Assembly: GCA_947632335.1 (NCBI GenBank)
Contig: CANROX010000007.1
Location: 1 to 64,000 of the forward strand
DNA from: an uncultured Clostridia bacterium
GTDB lineage: Bacteria; Bacillota; Clostridia; Oscillospirales; Acutalibacteraceae
Direction of reading: 5' to 3'
Length of the DNA: 64,000 nucleotides
Below are positions 34,907 through 43,289 of this stretch, piece by piece (position 1 is the stretch's first letter; the number at the start of each line of letters is the position of its first letter). The position numbers and the translations under genes are program-made. A model generated the notes under the pieces. The model made no database searches. It saw nothing but the letters and a program-made list of their open reading frames with translations, and was not told the origin of the DNA.

Positions 34907-36193
34907 TTAAATTTGCCATTCAATTAAACTTTCCACCATATCCAAATCGAATACGGGGATATGTAAACTCTCAGATACAGCCTTGCGTTCTGCAAATGAA
35001 TCATCAATAAATATGGAAGGCTTTTCTCTAATAAAGTCCTTCTTGTCTTTATCTACAGGAATTATAATAATTTCGTCAAATAAATTTTTACAAATTTTGT
35101 ATTTTTTTAAATCATCAAAAAAATTGCCTTTGTGTTTTGAAAGGATATGAATTTTTTTCCCTTTCTCTACCGCCTGATAAAGGAAAGCTATTATTTTTTT
35201 GTTGACGGCGCCATTAATTATTAGGGTATCATCATAGTCCACATACACATGTTCATATTTAATATCAATTTTATATGCATTGTAATATGCCCTATCTAAT
35301 ATCAAAGGGTAGTTATTATCAATTACTGAAACATCATACCCCCAGAAATCAAATAAGGTTAACATGGGAAAATTAATACCACAATTTCTGGATAAACCCA
35401 TTGTACCGGGAATGCGGGGAGAAATCTCCATTAATTTATATTCACCATTAATGTCTTTTTTAAGTTGAAAAAACCATGCGCCTCTAAATCTGAGCTTGTT
35501 ATTTATCTTATTGGCTATTGATAGAACATCTTTGTCTGTATCGAGCAATTTAGAACGAACACTAATTCCGCAACGAATCCTTTCCCGATTACGGAGTTTA
35601 ACAACCCGCAGAGTACCGTGACGGTCAGTAAAACAATCTACAGTATATTCCATACCGGGTAAATATTCACAAATTACTAAGGAAGGGTCATTATTTAAAT
35701 GAATTTTTAACTCTTCCATAGTGTCAATTTTTTCTGCACCGTTTGAACCTTGTCCGACACTTGGTTTGACAAAGACAGGGAACTGCGGAACATCGTTAGC
35801 GCTCTCATAAAATTCAGGTATAAATGATTCTCCGGCAAAATATTTATATGTGTCTTTTTTGGATCTACATAATGTTGTTGTTTTTGCCTCAGATATTATT
35901 ACCTTGGCTTTTATTTTTCCTGCATTCTCACTCAAAACAACGCTTGCACTGTCATGCGCAGGATAAACAGCGTCAATATCATATTTTTCTATAACATTAT
36001 TTAGATACTCTATAAAGTCAGGGCTATCTACATATGGGAAGTTTCTAATTAGATTTTTGTAGACAAATTCGGAATGGTCATTAGCACTGGTTCCTCCAAA
36101 GAGTTCCACAAACTTTGAATATTTTAATGCATTAAATATTTCAAATGCAATCTCTGTTCCAGCCGGAAAAATTAATATTTTTTTTCGACACAT
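34907..36193 (-). CDS. ATP-grasp ligase fused to a HAD-type phosphatase domain
   Basis: The 428-residue protein joins two enzyme domains. Residues 1-290 form a CarB-like ATP-grasp with KPSVGQGSNGAEKI (ATP loop), ICEYLPGMEYTVD and LMEISPRIPGTMGLSR (metal ligands). Residues about 300-428 form a HAD fold with VDYDDTLI (nucleophile motif I), HILSKHK (II), KKDF (III) and IFIDDSFAERK (IV). Both appear catalytically complete. ATP-grasp enzymes ligate a carboxylate to an amine or thiol through an acyl-phosphate. First gene of the operon, followed 20 bases later by licD. The substrate is unknown; it may prepare an unusual alcohol or amino-acid decoration. A run of G residues (GGGGGG) near 36203-36208 is the ribosome site. 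Confidence 0.85.
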   Translation of the reverse strand: MCRKKILIFPAGTEIAFEIFNALKYSKFVELFGGTSANDHSEFVYKNLIRNFPYVDSPDFIEYLNNVIEKYDIDAVYPAHDSASVVLSENAGKIKAKVIISEAKTTTLCRSKKDTYKYFAGESFIPEFYESANDVPQFPVFVKPSVGQGSNGAEKIDTMEELKIHLNNDPSLVICEYLPGMEYTVDCFTDRHGTLRVVKLRNRERIRCGISVRSKLLDTDKDVLSIANKINNKLRFRGAWFFQLKKDINGEYKLMEISPRIPGTMGLSRNCGINFPMLTLFDFWGYDVSVIDNNYPLILDRAYYNAYKIDIKYEHVYVDYDDTLIINGAVNKKIIAFLYQAVEKGKKIHILSKHKGNFFDDLKKYKICKNLFDEIIIIPVDKDKKDFIREKPSIFIDDSFAERKAVSESLHIPVFDLDMVESLIEWQI

Positions 36194-36245
36194 ACGATTT
36201 TCCCCCCATTAATTTAATAATAGAAAATAGATTATATGCCTAACA

Positions 36246-36275
36246 AATATATGAATTGTATTTTACAATTTTCAA
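36246..36275 (-). promoter_or_regulatory. Promoter of the ATP-grasp/LicD/TagD operon with an embedded dyad
   Basis: On the minus strand TTGAAA (36275-36270) and TATATT (36251-36246) are 18 bases apart. Between them AATTGTA and TACAATT (36254-36260, 36264-36270) form a perfect dyad with a three-base spacer, an ideal position for a repressor. It lies outside the invertible segment. Confidence 0.45.
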
Positions 36276-36347
36276 AGGACAAAAACACATTAAAATTCAA
36301 CTTAATATCTACTTATATTAATTTCCTATAATAAGTCATCTTGTTTT

Positions 36348-36375
36348 ATTCGCAGAATGTTTCCATCTGCGAACA
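36348..36375 (+). repeat. Left inverted repeat of the invertible segment (recombination site)
   Basis: A 28-base sequence that is the exact reverse complement of 37730-37757. It contains its own dyad, TTCGCAGA and TCTGCGAA, around an asymmetric nine-base spacer ATGTTTCCA. This is the layout of a tyrosine-recombinase core site. Confidence 0.95.
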
Positions 36376-36380
36376 AAAGT

Positions 36381-36423
36381 AAAAAGGTCACTAATTACCT
36401 TAATTTATTGGTAATCAGTGACC
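36381..36423 (-). terminator. Terminator of the recombinase gene
   Basis: Two 14-base arms (36386-36399 and 36410-36423) are inverted copies with one mismatch, followed on the minus strand by a T-run at 36385-36381. It isolates the left-hand operon from recombinase transcription in the present orientation. Confidence 0.8.
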
Positions 36424-36447
36424 AATATTTTGACCACAAATAAAATT

Positions 36448-37536
36448 TTAAATTACAAATTTTAGTTTATTCATATTTTTTTGTTTTAACTCAAAAGATG
36501 AATGTACATATCTATTCAGCGTTGTTTTAACATCTGTATGGCCAAGAATTTCTGACAATGTCTTTATATCAAAACCTGCCTCTACACATCTTGTTGCAAA
36601 AGTGTGCCTTAATGTATGGAAATGTACATCCTGTAAACCGCAGGCATTTACAATCTGGGCAAATTTTTTCTGCATTAGCCTTGGTTCAATAAACTTGTTG
36701 TTTTCTTGATGTATTACATATCCATTTGCTTTTCTCTTTTTAACAATTAACTTATTTATTACAGGCGGAACTGGGATTATTCTCTTTGATTTATCCGTTT
36801 TGGGTTCGGTTATTAAAATTATGCTTTTTCCGTTTTTATTAATCCGCTGCATAGTCTTTGTGATTTTAATTTTTCCATCTACAATATCGCTCCATTGTAG
36901 GGCGCATAGTTCGCCAATTCTTATTCCGGTACAAAGGGCAAACAAAATGCCAAAGCTATAATTATCCATATGATTTATAAGATAATTAACCAAGGTCTTT
37001 TGTTCAAAAATTGTTAAAACCCTCATTTCCTTTTTTGGTTGTTTTATAAGTTGTACCTTTGGCAAATTAATTTTATATTCATTTTCAGCATATTCAAGTC
37101 CCATTCCTAAAACAACCAAAATGTTATTAACGGTTGTAACAGAGAGTGCCCTGCCGGAGTGTTTACAGGACAACTTATTTTCAATAAATTTAGATATTAT
37201 TTTAGAAGAAAGTAAATTCACCTGTATGTTGCCCAAAAAAGGGGATATGTGTTTTTCTATAATTGTCTTATATTTCACATAAGTTGAATATTTAATACTA
37301 TGCTTATTGGCACATATCCACTCGTACATAATATCATCAACTATTAAACCAACCCTTTTTGTTGAGATTTTTGCATTATTACTGACCATTTCTAATTGTT
37401 TACACTTAACCTCCTGATAAGAATGAGCATAAACAGAGCCATAAATCTTTTTCCCGTCAACAGATATTTCTTTAACATATCTTGCCTCCCAGCGTCCGTC
37501 TTTTCTTTTGTAAATATTTTCTCCTCGTCTTGACAT
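36448..37536 (-). CDS. Tyrosine recombinase/integrase
   Basis: This 362-residue phage-integrase-family recombinase has an AP2-like N-terminal DNA-binding region (RRGENIYKRKDGRWEARYVK), a core-binding SAM-like domain near residues 60-165 and a C-terminal catalytic domain. The catalytic residues are visible: Arg in CTGIRIGELCALQW, His and Arg in HTLRHTFATR, His in LGHTD, and Tyr in LNRYVHSS. The start at 37536 has AAAGGA upstream; an in-frame extension to 37557 lacks support. It is the only gene inside the 28-bp inverted repeats, so it probably acts on them, inverting its own locus. It could instead be a degenerate integrative-element remnant, but no attachment direct repeats or cargo are seen. 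Confidence 0.92.
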   Translation of the reverse strand: MSRRGENIYKRKDGRWEARYVKEISVDGKKIYGSVYAHSYQEVKCKQLEMVSNNAKISTKRVGLIVDDIMYEWICANKHSIKYSTYVKYKTIIEKHISPFLGNIQVNLLSSKIISKFIENKLSCKHSGRALSVTTVNNILVVLGMGLEYAENEYKINLPKVQLIKQPKKEMRVLTIFEQKTLVNYLINHMDNYSFGILFALCTGIRIGELCALQWSDIVDGKIKITKTMQRINKNGKSIILITEPKTDKSKRIIPVPPVINKLIVKKRKANGYVIHQENNKFIEPRLMQKKFAQIVNACGLQDVHFHTLRHTFATRCVEAGFDIKTLSEILGHTDVKTTLNRYVHSSFELKQKNMNKLKFVI

Positions 37537-37699
37537 AAAAACAAATCCTTTCAACAAAGATACTTATATTTTAAACTTGACGAAGTTTTTGACCATTAAA
37601 AATAATATAATAGTATAATATATTGCAGATAATTATTTAATTAGACCTTAATTTATCCATAATATGTTGAAAAATCTTTGGTAATGTGATAATATATCT

Positions 37700-37728
37700 T
37701 TGGTTAATGATAAAAATACTTTTATATT
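37700..37728 (+). promoter_or_regulatory. Outward-facing promoter at the right edge of the invertible segment
   Basis: TTGGTT at 37700-37705 and TATATT at 37723-37728 are 17 bases apart, ending one base before the right inverted repeat. Transcription would begin inside the repeat and leave the segment, rightward now and leftward after inversion. Confidence 0.5.
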
Positions 37729-37729
37729 A

Positions 37730-37757
37730 TGTTCGCAGATGGAAACATTCTGCGAAT
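37730..37757 (-). repeat. Right inverted repeat of the invertible segment (recombination site)
   Basis: Exact reverse complement of 36348-36375 over 28 bases, with the same internal 8-bp arms and nine-base spacer. Confidence 0.95.
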
Positions 37758-37835
37758 TTTTTATATAAAAATAAGGCTATAAAGAAATTCTTACTTGCAA
37801 TACTTTGCTTACTAACTCTTAATTTACCATTTTAA

Positions 37836-37864
37836 TTGTATTTTATAGGCAAATATAGTATAAT
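37836..37864 (+). promoter_or_regulatory. Own promoter of the aminopeptidase gene
   Basis: TTGTAT at 37836-37841 and TATAAT at 37859-37864 are 17 bases apart, about 38 bases before the ATG. The aminopeptidase therefore need not depend on the invertible promoter. Confidence 0.65.
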
Positions 37865-37901
37865 AATAAAGTATATGAAATTAATTTAACAGGTGATATA
37901 T

Positions 37902-39128
37902 ATGAAGAAAACTGATTTAAGAAATTATGCAAAATTAATTGCCAAAAAGGGAGTTAATGTCCAAAAAGGGCAGGAGGTTTATATTACCGCAGAACTTGAC
38001 CAGCCTGAATTTGTAAAAATGCTGGTTGAAGAATGTTATAGGGCAGGCGCAGGAAAAGTTATAGTTGACTGGACATATATGCCCCTTACAAAACTTCATG
38101 TTCGTTGGCAGAAAGAAAAAATACTCTCTAAAGTGGAAGAGTGGGAAAAGGCAAGGCTTCAGCATAAGGTTGATACACTCCCTGCTCTTATTTATCTTGA
38201 AAGTGAAGACCCTGACGGCCTTAAAGGCGTAAATATGGAGAAACTGGTGAAAAGCCAGCAGATAAAAAGGAAAATAACAAAACCCTACCGTGACCAAATG
38301 GATAATAAGTATCAATGGTGTATTGCTGCCGTTCCCGGGGCAGACTGGGCAAAGAAAGTATTTCCAAATGAAAGAAAGTCATCAGCCGTTGAAAAGCTTT
38401 GGCAGGCTATCCTATACACTTCAAGGGCAAATGGGGATCCAATCAAAAATTGGGAAGAACATAACGAGGATTTAGCACAGCGATGTAATTATCTCAATTC
38501 TTTGGGTATAGAAACACTTGAATACAAATCTTCAAACGGTACAGACTTCAGGGTGGGTATGATTGATACTGCAAAATTCCTTGGAGGTAGTGAGAAAACC
38601 CTTGGTTCCAACATTGAATTTAATGCAAATATTCCTTCGGAAGAAATTTTTATTACACCAAAGAAAGGTGTAGCCGAGGGTATTGTATATTCCTCAAAGC
38701 CCCTTTCATACCAGGGTCAGCTTATTGAAAACTTCTCTGTAAGATTTGAAAACGGCAAGGCAGTAGAGGTTAAGGCAGAAAAAAATGAAGAACTGCTAAA
38801 ATCAATTATTAATATGGACGAAAATTCTGCCTATCTTGGAGAGGTTGCCCTTGTACCCTACGATTCCCCCATACGAAATAGTGAAATTCTCTTTTACAAC
38901 ACTCTTTTTGACGAAAATGCCGCTTGCCACCTTGCCTTTGGCCAGGGCTTTACAAACTGCCTCAAAGACTACGAAGAGCTTACCCTTGAACAGTGCAGGG
39001 AGAGGGGTATTAACGACAGTCTTATTCATGTAGATTTTATGATAGGCAACCGAGACCTTAATATTACTGCTGTAACAAAAGAGGGCAAGAGAGTAGAAAT
39101 ATTTAAAAATGGTAACTGGGCATTTTAA
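37902..39128 (+). CDS. M29-family metallo-aminopeptidase
   Basis: This 408-residue cytosolic aminopeptidase is of the AmpS/PepS (thermophilic aminopeptidase, M29) family, which removes N-terminal residues with two metal ions. Supporting segments are the N-terminal LRNYAKLIAKKGVNVQKGQE, FNANIPSEEIFITP with metal ligands, GEVALVPYDSPI, and FYNTLFDENAACHLAFGQGF. ATG 37902 has AGGTGAT immediately upstream; GTG 37893 overlaps it. It follows the invertible segment but has its own promoter. Confidence 0.93.
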   Translation: MKKTDLRNYAKLIAKKGVNVQKGQEVYITAELDQPEFVKMLVEECYRAGAGKVIVDWTYMPLTKLHVRWQKEKILSKVEEWEKARLQHKVDTLPALIYLESEDPDGLKGVNMEKLVKSQQIKRKITKPYRDQMDNKYQWCIAAVPGADWAKKVFPNERKSSAVEKLWQAILYTSRANGDPIKNWEEHNEDLAQRCNYLNSLGIETLEYKSSNGTDFRVGMIDTAKFLGGSEKTLGSNIEFNANIPSEEIFITPKKGVAEGIVYSSKPLSYQGQLIENFSVRFENGKAVEVKAEKNEELLKSIINMDENSAYLGEVALVPYDSPIRNSEILFYNTLFDENAACHLAFGQGFTNCLKDYEELTLEQCRERGINDSLIHVDFMIGNRDLNITAVTKEGKRVEIFKNGNWAF

Positions 39129-39165
39129 TTATTGATGAAAATAACGCAGTATAGGGAAGAAGATA

Positions 39166-42100
39166 ATGGACAGAACAGCAATTAAAAATTTTGCCATATA
39201 TGCAAGGCATAAATTAATTGAGAACATAAAATCAAATGCCCGTTTTTTGGGCGTAACAGAAGGCGGTATATCACAGTATTACGGACACCTTAGCAAAGAA
39301 CAGGCAGAGGTAAGAGAAAATTTTATTTCCGCTATAAAGTCTAAAGATTTGACTGATTACGGAGAGGCATATAACAGTCTTGTGGAGGATATAGCCTACA
39401 CCTGGTTTACCAGGATTATATCCTTGAGATATATGGAAGTGAATAAAATTCTTCCACCTAAGTTTTCTCTATTTCCCAACAATGGCAAAGCACCGTATAT
39501 TGTGACAAATCCCTATGGCACTATTCTGGAGTACAGTGAAAGCGAAAAATCTATTATCCACAGTTGCAATAATAGAGATGAGAAGTATACATTTCTCTTT
39601 ATAAAGGTATGCAGTTACATTGAAGAAAATATGACTGTATTTACAGACCAACTGACAGATTACTGCAAAATGCTCCTGTCCGTTTCCTGGGAAAATGACG
39701 GTGTTATAACAAGACTTGTAAATAATGTTGATGTAGATAATTTTACCGGAGGAGTAGAGATACTTGGCTGGTTCCACCAGTACTATAACACAGATATGTT
39801 TAATCAGCTTTATGACGGGGATATGTCTAAAAAGAAGATAAGTCCCCGTTATCTCCCTGTGGCCACCCAGCTTTATACACCTGACTGGGTGGTAAAATAT
39901 ATGGTGGAAAATACCTTAGGCAGACTATGGATTGACCACATGGCGGGGAACAATGAGGAAAGTAAAATTAATTCTTTTATAGAAAAATGGCGTTATTATA
40001 TTGATGACGAAAACCCGTCCTCTAACACACTTAGGGAAATTAGAGAGAAAAGGAAAAATATTTCTTTATCAGAAATAAAATTCATTGACCCCTGTATGGG
40101 CAGCGGTCATATTTTGGTGTATGCCTTTGAAATTTTTATGCAAATTTATTTAAGTATGGGATATACTCAAAGTAAGGCTGTAAGAATGATTTTGGAAAAC
40201 AATATTTACGGCATTGATATTGACGACAGGGCCTATTCACTGGCATATTTTGCCCTTATGATGAAAGCATATCAATATGATAATAATATTGTGAAAACAA
40301 AATGCAGGTCTAACCTTTGTGGGATACAGCAGAGCAACAGTATTAATTCACTTATAGATGTAATGAATTACTTTGCAGGCCCTAACGAAAGGCTTAGGGA
40401 GGAGTTTGAGTACATAGTAACTGTATTCTATGACGCAAAGGAATACGGCAGTATAATAAATATGCGTAAGGTGGATTTGCCTGCAATCAAGGGTCGTATT
40501 AAAGAAATAGAGAATATACTTCCCCAAAATAGGGAGGAAGAAAATTTAAGAAAAGAGGTTTTGCAGAAGTTTTTACCCCTTGTAAGGCAGGCGGAGATTA
40601 TGTCACAGCACTATGATATTGTAGTGACAAACCCTCCTTATCTCAACAATTCAAGAATGAGTACTAAACTTTCCCAGTATGTTGCAAAGGAATATAATAT
40701 TGCGAAAAATGACTTGGCAACAGTTTTTATACACAAGGCACTGGGCGTCCTTACAAAAGAGGAGGGTCTAATTGCCATGATTACCACAGTTTCCTGGATG
40801 TATATAAAAAGTTTTGAAAATATGAGAAAGTATCTTCTCCATTCTTTCCAGCTTAATTCAATCATTGATTTTGGGACAGAACTTTTCGAGGGTAAAATCG
40901 GACATCTTCCTGTGGTAACCTGGGTAAATCGCAAACATAGTCCATTTCAAAAGGTTAAGGCTGTACGGCTTACAGACTATAACTACGGCAGACGAAGTGA
41001 AAAGCAGGAGCAGTTTTTTAACATAGAAAATCATTACTGTGCAGACCAGCTTGATTTTGCAAAAATTCCCGGGGAGCCTGTGGCATATTGGCTTGGGGAA
41101 AATTTTATGAAGGCATTTGATAAAGGTATGACCCTTGGTGAATTAACCCTTGCCCGCAACGGTATGAAAACCGGTGATAATGAAAGATTTTTGCGGCTTT
41201 GGTGGGAGGTTAAAAACAGCTCCGTAAATTATGGGGCGAAAAGTGCAGACGACGCATATAACAGCGGTAAAAAGTATTTTCCATATAATAAGGGCGGGGA
41301 ATATCGAAAATGGTACGGCAATAACGACTACCTTATTGACTGGCAGAACAGAGGAGAAGTTGTTATAGGTATGGCAAAGAAGGATAAAAGACATACCCAG
41401 GATTATAATGACGAACTTAAATTCATGCCCCTTGCAACCTGGTCCCTTATTACAGTTAAACCGGCTTTCAGGTATAAGAGATATGCTATTTCAGATATTG
41501 CAGGAATGTCTTTCTATACCAGTGAGGAAAAACTGTTTTACTACTTAGGTTTTTGCAACACATCTATTGCTACGGAGGTTATAAAACTTCTGGCTCCTAC
41601 TATGAACTGTCAGGTAGGGGATATTTCAAGATTGCCGATTATTCATTCAAAAAGTAATGAACAGACCGTTATAAACCTTGTAAAGGAAAATATAAGGCTT
41701 TCAAAGGAAGATTGGGATAGTTATGAAACCTCATGGGATTTCAAAACTCACCCATTTATAGCATACAGGCAAAACAACCTTGCAGATACATTTGCCAAAT
41801 GGACGCAGGTAGCCCTAAAAAGGCATAATAGACTTAAAGAAAATGAAGAAAAGTTAAATGAAATCTTTATTGACATCTATAATCTTGGTGACAGCTTTAA
41901 GGCAAAGATTGATGACAGGGACATTACAGTGAAAAAAGGTGACTTGCCAAGAGATGTACGCTCTTTTATCTCCTACGCAGTGGGCTGTATTTTCGGAAGA
42001 TACAGCCTTGATAAAGCAGGGGTTGTCTATTCCGGTGACGACTGGGATATAAATAATTATAAGACTTTTCGTCCGGTGTTTGATAACTGTGTTGTTATTA

Positions 42101-42690
42101 CTGATATGGAGGATTATGACAAGGATATAGTCAGCTATTTTGTAAAATTTGTGGAAACAGTTTTCGGAAAGGAACATCTTGAAGAAAACTTGAAATTCAT
42201 CGGCAACGCCCTGAAAACAAAGGGCATTACACCAAGGGAACAGATAAGAAATTATTTCTTTAATGATTTTTATAGGGAACACCTTTCAAACTATACAGTT
42301 GGAGCGTCAGGCAAAAGGCCGATTTATTGGATGTTCCAAAGCGGAAAAAAGGCAGGACTAAAGGTTCTGACATATATGCATAGGTGGAGTTATGAAACTG
42401 TAACCGGTGTAAAGGAAAGCCATCTGCAAATGATGAAAGCCTATTATGAAGAAAAACTTGAAAATTTATACATTGACCCAAATGATAATCTTTCAAAAAC
42501 AGAAATGAGAAAGAAAATGAATTACAGAGATAAACTTCTTAGCAGATATGAAGAAATTATTTCCTATGAGCAAAAACTCAGCAGGCTTGAGGGTATAATC
42601 TTTGATACGGACAGTGGCATCAAGGCAAACCATAAAAGGGTGCAGACCACACCCGAGGGTGAATATATACAAATTCTTGCAAAAATATAG
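39166..42690 (+). CDS. pglX: BREX-type PglX DNA adenine methyltransferase, solitary
   Basis: PglX is the N6-adenine methyltransferase of BREX phage-defence systems. The 1174-residue protein starts with the family hallmark RTAIKNFAIYARHKLIENIK. It has the SAM-binding FIDPCMGSGHILVYAFEIF near residue 306, YGIDIDDRAYSLAYFALMMK, and the catalytic VVTNPPYLNN near residue 487. A long C-terminal target-recognition part follows. Length and motifs are complete. No brxA, brxB, brxC, pglZ or brxL lies in the surrounding genes, which are an aminopeptidase and a Nudix hydrolase. It starts 37 bases after the aminopeptidase stop. It may be a stand-alone methyltransferase or a remnant of a lost BREX locus. 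Confidence 0.92.
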   Translation: MDRTAIKNFAIYARHKLIENIKSNARFLGVTEGGISQYYGHLSKEQAEVRENFISAIKSKDLTDYGEAYNSLVEDIAYTWFTRIISLRYMEVNKILPPKFSLFPNNGKAPYIVTNPYGTILEYSESEKSIIHSCNNRDEKYTFLFIKVCSYIEENMTVFTDQLTDYCKMLLSVSWENDGVITRLVNNVDVDNFTGGVEILGWFHQYYNTDMFNQLYDGDMSKKKISPRYLPVATQLYTPDWVVKYMVENTLGRLWIDHMAGNNEESKINSFIEKWRYYIDDENPSSNTLREIREKRKNISLSEIKFIDPCMGSGHILVYAFEIFMQIYLSMGYTQSKAVRMILENNIYGIDIDDRAYSLAYFALMMKAYQYDNNIVKTKCRSNLCGIQQSNSINSLIDVMNYFAGPNERLREEFEYIVTVFYDAKEYGSIINMRKVDLPAIKGRIKEIENILPQNREEENLRKEVLQKFLPLVRQAEIMSQHYDIVVTNPPYLNNSRMSTKLSQYVAKEYNIAKNDLATVFIHKALGVLTKEEGLIAMITTVSWMYIKSFENMRKYLLHSFQLNSIIDFGTELFEGKIGHLPVVTWVNRKHSPFQKVKAVRLTDYNYGRRSEKQEQFFNIENHYCADQLDFAKIPGEPVAYWLGENFMKAFDKGMTLGELTLARNGMKTGDNERFLRLWWEVKNSSVNYGAKSADDAYNSGKKYFPYNKGGEYRKWYGNNDYLIDWQNRGEVVIGMAKKDKRHTQDYNDELKFMPLATWSLITVKPAFRYKRYAISDIAGMSFYTSEEKLFYYLGFCNTSIATEVIKLLAPTMNCQVGDISRLPIIHSKSNEQTVINLVKENIRLSKEDWDSYETSWDFKTHPFIAYRQNNLADTFAKWTQVALKRHNRLKENEEKLNEIFIDIYNLGDSFKAKIDDRDITVKKGDLPRDVRSFISYAVGCIFGRYSLDKAGVVYSGDDWDINNYKTFRPVFDNCVVITDMEDYDKDIVSYFVKFVETVFGKEHLEENLKFIGNALKTKGITPREQIRNYFFNDFYREHLSNYTVGASGKRPIYWMFQSGKKAGLKVLTYMHRWSYETVTGVKESHLQMMKAYYEEKLENLYIDPNDNLSKTEMRKKMNYRDKLLSRYEEIISYEQKLSRLEGIIFDTDSGIKANHKRVQTTPEGEYIQILAKI

Positions 42691-42732
42691 GAAATAATAT
42701 ATAATCAAATTATTAAATGAACGGAGAAATAA

Positions 42733-43257
42733 ATGGACAAGAAACAGGAATATTGGGATATATACGACAAAAATAAACAACCTACCGGAAGAACAATGCG
42801 GCGTAATGACTGGGTTTTAAAGGACGATGAATATCACCTAACAGTTTTAGGAGTGGTTTCAAGGCCTGACGGTAAATTCCTCATTACAAAGCGTTCAATG
42901 GATAAGCATTGGGCACCGGGCTGGTGGGAAGTATCCGGCGGAGCTGCAATGGCAGGTGAAAGTTCAGAGGAGGCTGTACGCAGAGAAGTTTCTGAGGAAA
43001 CAGGTCTTGATGTTGCAGATGCAGATGTAAGGTATCTATTTACATACCACAGGGAAAACCCCGGAGAGGGAGATAATTACTTTGTTGATGTGTATCGTTT
43101 TACACTTGACTTTACAGAAGATGATGTAAATAATCAGAAAACAGAAACTACAGACTTTATGCTTGCAGATATTGAACAAATTAAAGAATTTGCAAATCAA
43201 GGAATTTTCCTGCATTATGACAGTATAAAGGACGCCTTTGAAATACCTGTACTTTAG
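42733..43257 (+). CDS. Nudix hydrolase
   Basis: This 174-residue Nudix hydrolase, probably cytosolic, is of the YfcD/IDI-like group. The Nudix box is intact: GGAAMAGESSEEAVRREVSE followed by ETGL. The N-terminal YWDIYDKNKQPTGRTMRR is the usual lead of this subfamily, whose substrates include nucleoside diphosphate derivatives. It starts 43 bases after pglX with ACGGAG upstream. The natural substrate cannot be told. Confidence 0.92.
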   Translation: MDKKQEYWDIYDKNKQPTGRTMRRNDWVLKDDEYHLTVLGVVSRPDGKFLITKRSMDKHWAPGWWEVSGGAAMAGESSEEAVRREVSEETGLDVADADVRYLFTYHRENPGEGDNYFVDVYRFTLDFTEDDVNNQKTETTDFMLADIEQIKEFANQGIFLHYDSIKDAFEIPVL

Positions 43258-43289
43258 CTATATAAAAATCTATAAAGGATGTGTTATTT

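Larger units (their letters stand above)
36376..37729. mobile_element. Probable self-encoded invertible DNA segment
   Basis: The 1354 bases between two perfect 28-bp inverted repeats contain one gene, a tyrosine recombinase, its terminator at the left end and an outward-facing promoter at the right end. No other phage, conjugation or cargo gene is present. Recombination between inverted sites flips the DNA instead of excising it. Flipping would aim the promoter at the ATP-grasp/LicD/TagD operon on the left. This is inferred from sequence architecture. Confidence 0.75.

Noticed and set aside
36348-37757. Integrated prophage or conjugative element next to the recombinase
   Set aside because: No phage, relaxase, excisionase or attachment direct repeats occur nearby. 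The flanking repeats are inverted, which predicts inversion and not excision.
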